A stretch of 64,000 nucleotides of DNA, taken from positions 2,914,001 to 2,978,000 of the forward strand of contig JARKIF010000002.1 in NCBI GenBank assembly GCA_029378245.1. Reading direction: 5' to 3'. This document shows, in pieces, positions 22,163-31,990 of the stretch. The notes below the pieces were generated by a model. The model searched no databases. It saw only the letters and a list, made by a program, of their open reading frames with translations, and was not told the origin of the DNA. Within the stretch, counting starts at the first letter, position 1; each line of letters opens with the position of its first letter. The translations under genes and the position numbers were made by a program. The stretch is from Roridomyces roridus. Lineage: Eukaryota > Basidiomycota > Agaricomycetes > Agaricales > Mycenaceae.

Positions 22163-24312
22163 ATGTCTTTGGTTTCTCAAGAAGCTTTGGCTCAACATGC
22201 AAACCGCGAGAGTTGCTGGATTGTCGTTCACAGTCAGTCTAGTCATGCATCTTTGACTATAGCTGATCAGCGCAGACCATGTATATGACATGACGGATTT
22301 CTTGGATGGCAAGTTCATTTGTCGCGCTTTATTTTGTCCTCAACCAGAAGTAGAACATCCCGGAGGAAGCAGAATCATCCTTCGTTACGCAGGGAAAGAC
22401 GCCACGTAACTCAGTTGTTTCAGCTGCATTTGACGACACTGACTCCCTGCAGTGCGGCGTATGAACCGATCCACCCACCAGATATGATTTCGTCCAATTT
22501 GCCTCTGGAGAAGCAGTCCGTCCTTGCAATTTTCGATTTCACTCTTCTGACAGTGTCTAAGCATCGGCGTCGTAGAAGCAAGCGAAGCATCTTCGGTACC
22601 TCAAACAGAAGAACAGAAGCAACGCGAGGTGGTACTCGCCTCGCGCCCACCCTTGGACGAGATTCTCAATCTTCATGATTTCGAGGTCAGCCTCCTCCCT
22701 AAGGGCTCTTCGATTCAATTCTCAACTCCTCCCTTCCAGGCTGTTGCCAAAGTCGTTCTTCCACCGAAAGCCTGGGCATACTACTCCTCCGCGTCAGACG
22801 ACGAGATTGCCATCCGCGAAAACAGGGCGGCATATCAGCGGTCAGTTATTTCGCACTCTTCCTGGTTTATATCTAATTCGACTGTTCCAAGGGTGTGCTT
22901 CCTCCCCCGGATCCTTCGAGACGTGACCTCCGTCGATTGGTCCACGACCATCCTCGGCCAGAAATCGTCCCTTCCGGTGTACATTGTGAGGCCCATCATG
23001 CTGCAATTCACAGTCTGTATTAACTCGCCTTCAAGTCCGCAACTGCCCTCGGAAAACTTGGACACCCCGATGGGGAGCTCAATCTCACCAGAGCCGCTGC
23101 CAAGCACGGGATCATTCAGATGGTGCGGTGTTCGAAGGTCTTGATGCACTATACTGATGAAAATGAGTATAGATTCCAACGCTGGCTTCTTGCTCGTTCG
23201 ACGAGATCGTCGACGCCGCGCAACCTGGGCAGCCCCTATTCCTCCAATTGTGGGTCTTTGTTTTGTTTTACCTAGGTACCTCTCAATTTCTTTCAGATAC
23301 GTCAATCGCGACCGTTCTCTCACCAAGAAATATGTTCAACACGCCGAACGACGCGGAGTCAAAGGGCTGTTCATTACCGTTGACGCGCCACAACTTGGCA
23401 GGAGGGAGAAGGATATGCGGATGAAGTTCGTCGATGAGAGCGGGACGGCCAAAGTTCAAGAGGGGCAGGATGGGGTCAAGAAAAATGAGGGAATTGCGCG
23501 AGCTATCAGTGTGAGTCTATTTTCTATTTTCTCTTCGTTTGCGGAGAGGGGAAGTTCATTCGATAAACAGTCTTTCATTGATCCAAGTCTGTCGTGGAAA
23601 GATATTCCTTGGTTCAAGAGCATTACGAACAGTGCGTCGTGTCCACTCGTCTCCACCCCAAAGTATTAACGATCGCACCAGTGCCTATCATCCTCAAAGG
23701 TGTCTCCACCCCGTCCGATGCCATCAAAGCATATGAAGCTGGCGTCCAGGGTATTGTCCTGAGTAACCACGGGGGGCGGCAGCTGGACTCTTCCCGCTCG
23801 GGGTTGGAGAATCTCGTAGATGTGGTGGCGGCGCTCAAGACCCACATGCAGTGGCCGAATCCGAACTTCTCGATCTTTGTCGATGGTGGTGTTCGTCGGG
23901 CCAGTGATGTCCTGAAGGCGCTGGCTCTCGGAGCGTCTGCCGTCGGCGTCGGAAGAGGTTTTTTGTATGCTTTCTCGGCGTATGGGCAAGAGGGGGTGGA
24001 GAGGGCTGTAGAGATTCTGCGGGTACGTCCTACTGCGTCACTCCTTGTCATACCTCTGTCGATGTTGACCTGTCACTTGCAGGACGAATTCGAGATGAAT
24101 ATGCGCCTCCTCGGTGCACAAACCCTTTCTGACATTGGACCCGATATGGTCGACGCGAGTGGGTTGCGCGCCCGTGCTGGCATTGCGCCGCAGGACAATC
24201 TTTTCTCAGCTACTTGTAGGTTCTTTTACTTTCTCGTTGTGATTTGAAGCTGATCGTGGATGGCGCAGATGAGCCGCTGAGCCTTGCGCGCTTTAGGGAG
24301 GCGAAGCTTTGA
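22163..24312 (+). CDS. CYB2: Cytochrome b2-type L-lactate dehydrogenase (cyt b5 + FMN domain)
   Basis: An N-terminal cytochrome b5 domain (residues about 5-80: HANRESCWIVVHN, VYDMTDFLDE, heme-ligand motif EHPGGSRIIL) is followed by an FMN-dependent alpha-hydroxyacid oxidase barrel. Motifs are RILRDVTSVDWSTTILG, SATALGKLGHPDGELN, ITVDAPQLGRREKDMR, PIILKGV, the catalytic SNHGGRQLD, and the FMN-phosphate site VDGGVRRASDVLKALALGA. The reaction is L-lactate to pyruvate with electrons passed through heme to cytochrome c. There is no mitochondrial presequence before the b5 domain, unlike yeast Cyb2, so location is uncertain. About ten short introns; one has a GC donor (near 22312). The gene ends EPLSLARFREAKL. 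It is single-copy in the window and fills the spacer of the inverted repeat. Confidence 0.92.
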
Positions 24313-24427
24313 GTGGATCGATGGACGCTTAGACAGGAACGTAGGTTATATATCTAGTGTGGTGCTTGAATATGGACGACTTGAGGCTTAACTTTGGTTC
24401 GCCTGAATGGCTATCATTGTATTTCCG

Positions 24428-24525
24428 GGTGCCCAGGGACCCATTCGGCGGGAGGATTCAGAGGCCGCGAATAATCCACTCCTGTCCACCCCATGTGCTT
24501 TCCGATGACCGTGCTTCCGACTGCG
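24428..24525 (+). repeat. About 95-bp direct repeat, diverged copy bordering the right arm
   Basis: It runs from ggtgcccag to ccgactgcgg. The unit at 25001-25091 shares ggtgcccag, cattcggcg, gaggattca, ggccgcgaat and ccgatgaccgtgcttccgac. Together the two flank a segment of about 475 bp whose outer limit coincides with the inner end of the right arm. Confidence 0.8.
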
Positions 24526-24556
24526 GAGTCCGTCGGTGGGAATTCCAATGGCCGTA

Positions 24557-24811
24557 TTAACGCCACCGTCGACGACTGAGATTGATCTCACAATTCTTGA
24601 GACCATGGCGTTGCGGTGACTGCATGCACAGGGGCTTGTTTCTAGTCTCCCTCGTGGAAGATAGAGTTTGCGTCCACCAGAGCTCGGTGTCATTCCAGAC
24701 AGCATTTTCCAGTAGCTCCGAGTACTTCTCGACTCCCTCGTGGGTTGGGTCGTGTATCAACGATAAGCAAACGGTTGGCGTGAGATTGCCGTTGCCAAGT
24801 CCTTTGCCCAC
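24557..24811 (-). other. Right-arm copy of the open-frame fragment
   Basis: The translation is identical to that at 21725-21979. No family recognised. Confidence 0.3.
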
Positions 24812-25000
24812 GAGCGCCGCACGAGGATATGAAGTACGCGGAAGTTAGGAGTAAGTTCCCCGGACCCTGGAATGGGACAGTGCCAAGACCGTACATGGCG
24901 CAAATACAACTTGAATGTAACGGTGCCAACCTGTTCTGAAACGAGCTGTTGAAGAGCAAAAAATTGCTGGTTGTTCAGATCCTAAGCTGAAGTTTGTGGG

Positions 25001-25091
25001 GGTGCCCAGCGACGCATTCGGCGCGAGGATTCAAAGGCCGCGAATAGTCCACTTCATGTGCTTTTTCCGATGACCGTGCTTCCGACTGCGC
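25001..25091 (+). repeat. About 90-bp direct repeat unit (right-arm copy)
   Basis: It matches 24428-24525 as a direct repeat and 21446-21535 as an inverted one. Confidence 0.8.
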
Positions 25092-25851
25092 CAATCCCGG
25101 TTTCAATCAACAGTTTCAATGGCTGCATCTTTTCTAGTCTCGCGAACAAGACTTTCCCGCAGAAGACAGTCACACAGAGAGTCGACGGAGGAACACAAAG
25201 GGAAATCAGATGGGCCGGCGGCATCTCAATATGGCAGGTCTCCTTTTCAGTTTGACCTCCAACGCGTATGTTAGATTTCGCTTCCAGAGGCTAATGCTTC
25301 AAAAGGACCGTTATCCTAGGCGTGAATGTCCACTTCCGTCACGGTTCTGAAGAAAGCGAGACCTGCCTCATTGGGACAAGGCAGGGCCGTCTTTCAAATA
25401 TCTTGCCAAGTGTTCATCCTTTCCCAGTTCGATGGGAAAGCTCCAAGGAAACTCGCAGCTTTCCGATAAATTCTCATCTCGGGTTCAATCCGCAGTTTTA
25501 ACCACCTCGTTGCATCTTTTCCAAATTTCTCGGTGTATCCTTTCCCAGCTCAGTGGGAAAGCTCCAAGAAAGCTCGCAGCTCTGCGAATCCAATAACTTC
25601 TCCCTGGCGATTTCTGAGTCGCGCTCGAGGCTATAGATTATCTCTCGATCTCTTCTCCACTCTCTAATCCAGACATGTGATTGAATCAGTATTGCGGTCG
25701 GCCTGCCACAAAGGAAGATGGTGGTGGCTTTTCGCCGTTCCAACTTGTCTAACGCCGATGCTACTCATCTCATTCCCATGTCTATTTCTCTAGAATCCTT
25801 TAAAAGCGCCTCTTCGCAGCTCCACCTCCCCACAGAACTTGCCAGCTCAAC

Positions 25852-27180
25852 ATGTCCCCTTCCCTCGACCTCCTCATGCCCACCTCCGCCCCAGGAACTT
25901 GGAACGCCAACCCCAAGCTCGAAAACCGCAGTGCTTCCTCTATCTACTACAACGCGCGTCTCGATCCTGTTAACTATATGCACGGCCCCCTTTCGAGCAA
26001 TCCTTCTACGCGACTCCGCCAGATGCTCGCCCGCCCTGGAATCATCGTGCGTGCATGGGTTTCTTTGCGAACGAGTGCTGATATACTTTAGACTGCGCCG
26101 GGAATCTGCGACGGCATCAGCGCGCGCTGCGCCCTTGAGGCTGGTTTTGACTGCCTCTACCAAAGGTTTGTATTCCACCATGCGCTACGAGCTCCAGTGT
26201 TGATCCCCTCTTAGTGGTGCGGCTACCACGGCATCCGTGAGTTCTTCGCTCCTATGGCTTGATCCCACATTGACATCCGACCAGCGATTGGGCCAACCAG
26301 ATCTCGCGATCGCGACCCTGAACGACTTTGTTGGGGTAATTCTTTCCTTCACAGTCATTTTCACACCATTTAAACATTTTTTCTAGGCGGCAGAAATGGT
26401 CTGCAGTCTCGAGCCCACCGTCCCTGTGATCGCCGACGCAGACACCGGGTTTGGCGGTCCCGCTATGGTCGCCCGCACCGTGACCCAATACGCCCGTGCG
26501 GGAGTCGCAGGCCTGCACATCGAAGACCAAGTCCAAACCAAGCGCTGTGGTCACCTTCTCGGCAAACAGGTCGTCTCTCGCGAGGAATTCGTCACCCGGA
26601 TCCGTGCTGCTGTGCTTGCACGCGACTCCATCCCTGGTGGTTCGGATTTTGTCATTATCGGGCGCACGGATTCGGCGCAGGTGCTTGGCATGGAGGAGGC
26701 AATCACCCGCTTGAAGCTCGCAGCAGATGCCGGTGCAGATGTTTGTTTCATCGAGGGTGTCAAAACGAAGCACTTGCTTGAGCATACGGTGAACGCGTTG
26801 GCACCGAAGCCGGTGTGTATATTGTCTGTCAGTTTCTTCCTTGCTGATAATTGAATGCAGGTTCTCGTTAACGTCATCTCGGGTGGCTTGACCCCCTCGT
26901 TCACGTCCAAGGAAGCTGAGGCCACTGGGGCCAAGATCATCAGTGCGAGAACTTCTTCGCATCTGTCCAATAATTCTAATCCACAATAGTCTTCTCTCTT
27001 GCGTCCTGCGTCCCTATGGTGCATGCCGTCCGGGCGGCGATGAAGGCGCTCAAGGAAACCGGGACGGACTTTTCTGCCGCCAAGGGTATGGGACCGCGCG
27101 AATTTTTCGAAGTGATGGGCCTGAAGGACGTGGTCACACTCGACTCGAAGGCAGGTGGTTCGGCGTTCCAGACGATTTGA
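25852..27180 (+). CDS. Isocitrate lyase/PEP mutase-family enzyme, copy 2 (oxaloacetate acetylhydrolase-like)
   Basis: This is the right-arm twin of the gene at 19355-20684, in opposite orientation, so the two genes diverge outward from the central cytochrome b2 gene. It has the same exon pattern and motifs (DGISARCALEAGFDC, ADADTGFGG, KRCGHLLGK, IIGRTDSAQVLG, GGLTPSFT, C-terminal KAGGSAFQTI). Differences seen are silent third-position changes (CCA/CCT, GCG/GCA, GAA/GAG) or lie in introns: one donor is gtgcgt here and gtacgt in copy 1, and one intron differs by 1 nt. Upstream DNA is shared for more than 1 kb, so the two copies should be regulated alike. A more distant paralogue is at 34282-35887. 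Confidence 0.88.
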
Positions 27181-27570
27181 GAGCTGGGGTATTTTTTCTT
27201 TCATTTGGATAATAGACTGTCATAGACAATGGGATTTTTATTGGGTGTCACTCTGAATGGTGTGCTAAGTACTATCATTGTATTGCGAATGTGCTATACG
27301 GTGCATAAGGTAAAGTAACGTATGTATGTGGTCGGTATCGTAGGTAAGAGAAGCCCGAACGCTGGCTAAACTACAGTATCTAGATCCCTTGAGCCCAGAC
27401 GCGCTCTTGGATCCTCCCTCTCCGTGTCTTCTTCATCTTCCAAACCCCTCAACTCAGCCTGCATGTAGCTAACTACCAACCCAATCCAACTCCATCGAGG
27501 ACGACGTTGAAGGCGCCGTCGAGAGAGGGCAGCGAACCTCGGCGCATCTTGCGGAATAACTGTGGACCGA

Positions 27571-27589
27571 GAGAGAGAGAGAGAGAGAT
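27571..27589. repeat. (GA)n microsatellite inside element copy B
   Basis: The same run is at the same place in copy C (61951-61969). Copy A has a different sequence here. Confidence 0.85.
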
Positions 27590-28124
27590 CTGAATGGGAA
27601 TGAGCGAGAGAAGGAGGTGGGAAACGACGAGACTCACCAGTGACGACCGAACCCATGCGGCCCTCTTGCAGTCTTGAAGCCTTCTCGAGGAGTCGGGACC
27701 TCCGTACCAGCGGCGAGCACTTGGACGCGGCGGGGTTTCTGTCCTGGGCGGGCGAGTTAGCGACAGGGAAGAGGAGAGGGGGTAGTGGGTCGCACGAAGA
27801 ACTGGCCAGGAGAGGCTTCTGCAAGAGCGAGTTAATCACTGGCGAGGCGAAGAAACGCTGGGAACTCACTGAGATGATCCACCACATCGCTAGTGCCGGA
27901 GGATGGCCCCCGCGCGCCGGTGGTGCCAGGGTGCATTGATGGTAGGTTTAAGGTGTTGGGCGCACACACTGGGGTCGGCGGCTGGTGTAGCTTCATCTTC
28001 TCCTGGCTGGTGCAGTCGCTGTAGGAGATGTGAGTGAATGGCGAGGTGGAAAAGGGCGAGCGACGTACCGTCCCAAGGGGAGCAACTGGTGGTAACGAAG
28101 AAAGAGGGATTGTATGTTGGCCTG

Positions 28125-28132
28125 CTTTTATA
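28125..28132 (-). promoter_or_regulatory. TATA box of element copy B
   Basis: TATAAAAG on the minus strand, in the position equivalent to copies A and C. Confidence 0.55.
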
Positions 28133-28952
28133 GACGTGATCGAGTCTCCATTCCATTTTACTCGGGAACTCGCATCCGGCAGCATTTTACTCGGGAACTC
28201 GATCGAACGAGTCATATCGGCGGCGGCGGAGGCACGGAGGAGGTGCGCCAAGGCATGGTGGTCGTCCTTCGTCACAGCAGACGAAAGGAATGACAGCATC
28301 GGCATCTGAGCAGTCTCACATGTATCAGTGGCTGTGACCGCGGCATTTCCCTGTTTGGACTGTTCCCGACCCGCCCTTTTCGCGTTCATCGTCGACACTG
28401 CAGAGTCGCGCTTGCTACGTCCTCGACATACTCTCTGCTCGGAGGTAAACGTTCTCGAGCCAGTGTCGACCTGGTGGGTAGAAAATTATTCCCGCCAGTG
28501 AAAAATGGATTAAAATGGAGGCGCGGGTATGTATTTCCTCCACTCTGGGTTCGCAAGTTCAACCTTTGTCCACGGGAGTCCACGGGCCCTTCGGGTTGAC
28601 CAATAAAACTTGCAGGGTTCACTTCTCTCTCTTTGAAGCGTAGTAGTTCATATATTGAATTCGATGTATTCACAACACGGAGCCATTCCAATCGCGGATG
28701 AGGATGCACAAGCGCACTTTTCTGCCCACCCGCGCGAACGTCACAACATCCCGTGATGATCGTGCTCCATCTGTAGTCGTCGATAACCACGAGGAGAACG
28801 GCGTTCGAGCCGGAGGTGCCTCGAGCTTGACGTCCTTGAAGTAAGAAGTCGAGGGGATGGAAGAGAGGGAAAGGGATCCGAACCCCCAGGCGGCCCAGTT
28901 AACTCCAGTCCGAACCTTTTCCACTTTCTCTCCTCGCTCCCTCCCAGGTTTC

Positions 28953-29960
28953 TCATCGAAGGACCACCTTCCCAAATAACCCGTAATGGTCACTGATCCA
29001 TACATCCCTGCCCTCCACCTTCGCACCGAGCCCAATGCGCTGGATGTCAACACACCCAATGTTGCCGACCGTCAATATCTTATCGAGTCTTCCCGGCGGA
29101 AAGCGGCTTGGAGGTTGGTATCCCCAGGTGTGCCCCTCTGGCGGTTCGGTAGCTGCTCTGCCGACAAGCCACGAGTCAGTGAAGCCGATGCTCTGTGGGA
29201 CAGTCGCGTCTTCGGGGGTGATAGCATTCATGTCTATGAAAACAGATCAACAACGTCGTGCAAAGGGAGACGGGGGGAATTAATTACCTCCTGCTACCAG
29301 TCCGCCGTGTATTTGCACGCCTGTGAGCAAGGAGTAAACCGCCTCCAGCTGCTTTGGTCGGGCGACGTCTCCGAACCCGCGCAAAGATTCCAAGTGGGTG
29401 TTGGCAATGCGCAATCGGCGGAATGGCTGTCCACCCTCGGCAGGTAGGTCCAGGTCCACGTATACACAATCCCGGCTCATCTGGGTTTCCATGTACGCTA
29501 CCCTTGAGACGCAGGAAACCAAGGGCGCCAGAGACTTTGGTACCAGAGTCACAGTACTGTATGACTGCGGCGACGCAATGTTGGTTATCTCATAAAATTC
29601 GCGGATGAATCCGTTCGATAGAAGAGGTCCGAAGCAGGTGTGGTGCATCTCTTGGAGAAGGAGGATCGTCGGAGGTGGCGGTAGAGAGACGAGATGCGGG
29701 GAAAGTAGTTGCTGGAGAAGGGTGAGAGCACTCCCGAACCTGGCCAATGGAAGAGGTCGGGAAAAGTCTATGTTCCAACTGATAATAGAAAACGGGGAGT
29801 TTGGGTTAATGCTGGAAACGTCTGGGTCCGGGCTCGTTTCCTGGGTCCAACGTTGTCTCGCAGGGTCAAATTTGTACAGATGGTTTGTGGCTGGTTGAGG
29901 GGCCACTGGGGGAGGCAGAGGATGAACAGGGGGTCCAAAGAAGGTCGACCAGGGCCACAT
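28953..29960 (-). CDS. Endonuclease/exonuclease/phosphatase-family protein, TDP2-like
   Basis: All five EEP-fold motifs are visible in order: ISWNIDF, LLQEMH (metal-binding Glu), NTHLESL, GDMNAI (reached by splicing a short intron at about 29230-29283) and ISDHYGLF. The combination WNID...QE...HLES...SDHxGL is that of tyrosyl-DNA phosphodiesterase 2, which removes trapped topoisomerase II from 5' DNA ends. Other EEP hydrolases remain possible. In-frame ATGs are at 30014 and 29960; I chose 29960 (MWPWSTFFGPP) because the upstream residues are Arg-rich and poorly conserved-looking. The gene diverges from dynactin p25 with only 80 bp (or 26 bp) between starts. Just beyond its 3' end lies element copy B. 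Confidence 0.8.
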
Positions 29961-30040
29961 TGCGAAAGAACGACGCGCGACTCGAGATGGGGGAGCACGG
30001 CAAACAGCGAACATTTTTGATCTTGACCTCGACCTCCACC

Positions 30041-30651
30041 ATGGACGCCCCGATTTACTACTCAAAGACAGAGTTCATCGAGACGGTAAGCCTAGCATTC
30101 TCTCACCGTATACCATCTCATAGTACTAGGACACCGGCAATAAAGTCTCCCGCCGAGCGACAATCGCCGGGCCTCAGAATATCATCCTCGGTGGCAAGAC
30201 CATAATTTCGAGCAACGCAATTATCCGTGGCGACCTCCGTCGCACCGGTGCAGGGCATGCTGTCGTCATCTCCCTTGGTCGCTACTGCGTTGTCGGCGAA
30301 GGCTGCGTCATGCGACCTCCCTACAAAACTTACCGCGGCAACTTCAACTACTACCCCATGAAAATTGGCGACCACGTTCACATTGGCGCCAACAGCGTCG
30401 TGGAGGCCGCTACGATTGGCAGTCACGTCGAAATCGGCAAGAATTGTGTTATTGGCAAGTTTACTATCATCAAGGACTGCGCGCGCGTTGCGGACAACAC
30501 CATCGTGCCGCCCAACACCGTCATCCCTGCCCTTGCCCTCTTTGCTGGCTCTCCTGGCCGGTTTGTCGAAGACCTCCCCGAGTCGACCCAGGAGACCGTA
30601 GAGGCGCAGACAAAGCGTTACTACACACGCTTTCAGCCGCTCGACCGGTGA
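30041..30651 (+). CDS. DCTN5: Dynactin subunit 5 (p25)
   Basis: A left-handed beta-helix protein of about 190 residues. After a first exon MDAPIYYSKTEFIET and one intron, hexapeptide repeats follow: NIILGGKTIISSNAIIRGDLRR, GEGCVMRPPYKTYRG, KIGDHVHIGANSVVEAATIGSHVEIGKNCVIGKFTIIKD, VADNTIVPPNTVIPALALFAGSPGRF. These match dynactin p25, part of the pointed-end complex that targets dynein-dynactin to membranous cargo in fungi. It is complete and of normal length. Confidence 0.93.
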
Positions 30652-31070
30652 AAGAACAAGGGCATCTCATTCTGTGAGTCTCCTTTCCATCTTCTTTGAG
30701 GATGAATAAAATAGAAGTCAAGCCCCGAATCAAAGATATTGACGAGATCTATTCTACTGACCTCCATTGATCGTACTGCTTGAAAATGTTGCTGACTTCC
30801 TTCCCTTTGTAGATGAGCTCCAGATATCTATCCCGATGCCAGCACCGCACAAAGCCAGTTACAAACGCGCAAAGGAGACAAAGACCGGGACCACGTGGCC
30901 GTCCTTGTACTTTTTCCGCCAAGGCCTTTGTGCAATCCGCTCCTTGTAATTGCCGGCATTGTACTCTCGTCCATAAATGTGCCCGCTAAATTTGCGATTT
31001 CCCCGCCTCTCGATTACGACCTATTCATTTGCTTGACGCACCGACACTCCCTCACCCACTCACGTACACC
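30652..31070. other. Intergenic region
   Basis: It holds the dynactin p25 3' end and the promoter of the next small gene. I see no conserved ORF. Confidence 0.5.
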
Positions 31071-31390
31071 ATGATGTTCCACCGCGCCGTCTTTGCCGTC
31101 TTTGCCCTCCTCGCACTCAGTGGGTGCTCTCATTTGACCCGCAAGTACCCAACTAACGTTCGTACTTAGCTTCTGCAGTGCCAATAGACCCCAAACTCCA
31201 GTCCGTCATCGCCCAGAAGAACAACATGGGGCTTATAAATCCAGTACGTCGTTTTCTACACCTCGGAAACCTTTTGCATACTGATTCTTTACAGCCTTCC
31301 CAAGCCAACTCGAACGGATCTGGACGCGTTGTTCTATCGGGGGCGGGAATGGCGCTCACTGCGGCGGGGGTTATTGTTGCCCTCATGTAG
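31071..31390 (+). CDS. Small secreted protein, possibly GPI-anchored
   Basis: Three exons (introns about 31120-31169 and 31243-31294) encode about 73 residues. An N-terminal signal peptide (MFHRAVFAVFALLALTSA) is followed by a short hydrophilic middle (VPIDPKLQSVIAQKNN). A Ser/Gly/Asn stretch (SQANSNGSG) precedes a hydrophobic C-terminus ending AAGVIVALM. That tail resembles a GPI-attachment signal or a single membrane helix. No Cys and no family recognised. Confidence 0.6.
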
Positions 31391-31498
31391 GCTCGTGGAC
31401 ACCTATACCTTAATGAGACCGTACGGACTCGATTATACCAAGAACCATCTATCCAGCAAAGCGAAAAAAATACATCTTGTGCTATGTTACATCTGCGC

Positions 31499-31861
31499 CT
31501 AGTACATTTCCAAACTCATGCCGTCGTTGATCTCATAGTCAGCTAGCGTAATGTGGTCCTTGTAGATGGTGTACCTGCAGCGATCAACGAGTGCCGCCAA
31601 TTTCTTGCATTTCAACGACGTACCATTTCTTGAGCTGAATCTTGGTGTGGTCTGTGCCCGTCTGGGCGGCGATGAGCTTCTTGAGATCGCCTACAGTGTC
31701 GCTCGGACTGCACTTGACGCGGACTGGGTAGAGTTAGCTTGGCGTTCGTTTCTTCGCTGGTTGCGCACCCTTGCGCCCAAGGCGATCGTTCGCGATAACC
31801 TGCAGACTTGTGAGTAGCTGCTCGGAGGATGCCCACGGTGGCTTACCTCGATGAGGGCCAT
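31499..31861 (-). CDS. HUB1: Ubiquitin-like modifier HUB1/UBL5
   Basis: Four small exons give MALIE / [10 protein letters not shown] / [23 protein letters not shown]...KIQLKKW / [24 protein letters not shown], about 73 residues. This is the ubiquitin fold of Hub1/UBL5, a non-conjugated modifier that binds spliceosomal proteins and affects splice-site use. It has no C-terminal di-Gly, as usual for the family. All three introns are GT-AG. The genome's many tiny introns fit retention of this factor. Confidence 0.93.
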
Positions 31862-31990
31862 GGATTGAGTTCGGATTGAGTCAAGCGGGATTGAGTGGAC
31901 ACAGCCGCATCAAAAATCCACTAGCTGCATTCATGGCTTCTAAGACGTACAAGACAAGACTGGAGGCTTCTGGCTCTTTCCCTCTCCCAC

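Larger units (their letters stand above)
24525..27360 (-). repeat. Large inverted repeat, right arm
   Basis: It is the reverse complement of 19168-22011 (see that entry). It contains the second isocitrate lyase-like gene, the hairpin repeat pair and the inner open-frame fragment. The outer end continues into element copy B. Confidence 0.95.
27361..28665 (-). repeat. Dispersed element, copy B
   Basis: It lies inverted relative to copy A, at the outer end of the right arm. Read on the minus strand: TATA box at 28125-28132, 5' intron, ATG MKLHQPPTPVCAPN, then GT-AG introns leading to an open frame that can end DLDTVV at the element edge. Joined this way it could encode about 150 residues with an acidic tail (GLEDEEDTERED). 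The first 350 bp (27361-27720) differ from copy C by only a few bases, while the rest is less similar. Outside the TATA side, the block cccttcgggttgaccaata (near 28590) is also shared with copy C. Confidence 0.75.

Noticed and set aside
25440..25500. Possible tRNA or tRNA-derived SINE because of gggttcaatccg (B-box-like)
   Set aside because: No A box at the right distance and no cloverleaf could be drawn by eye.
31933..31990. ATG 31933 as the start of the SET protein
   Set aside because: The frame hits TAA before the conserved exon and only a 16-23 nt intron could bypass it; ATG 31991 gives a simple model, although the leader peptide is repeated in the tandem copy.
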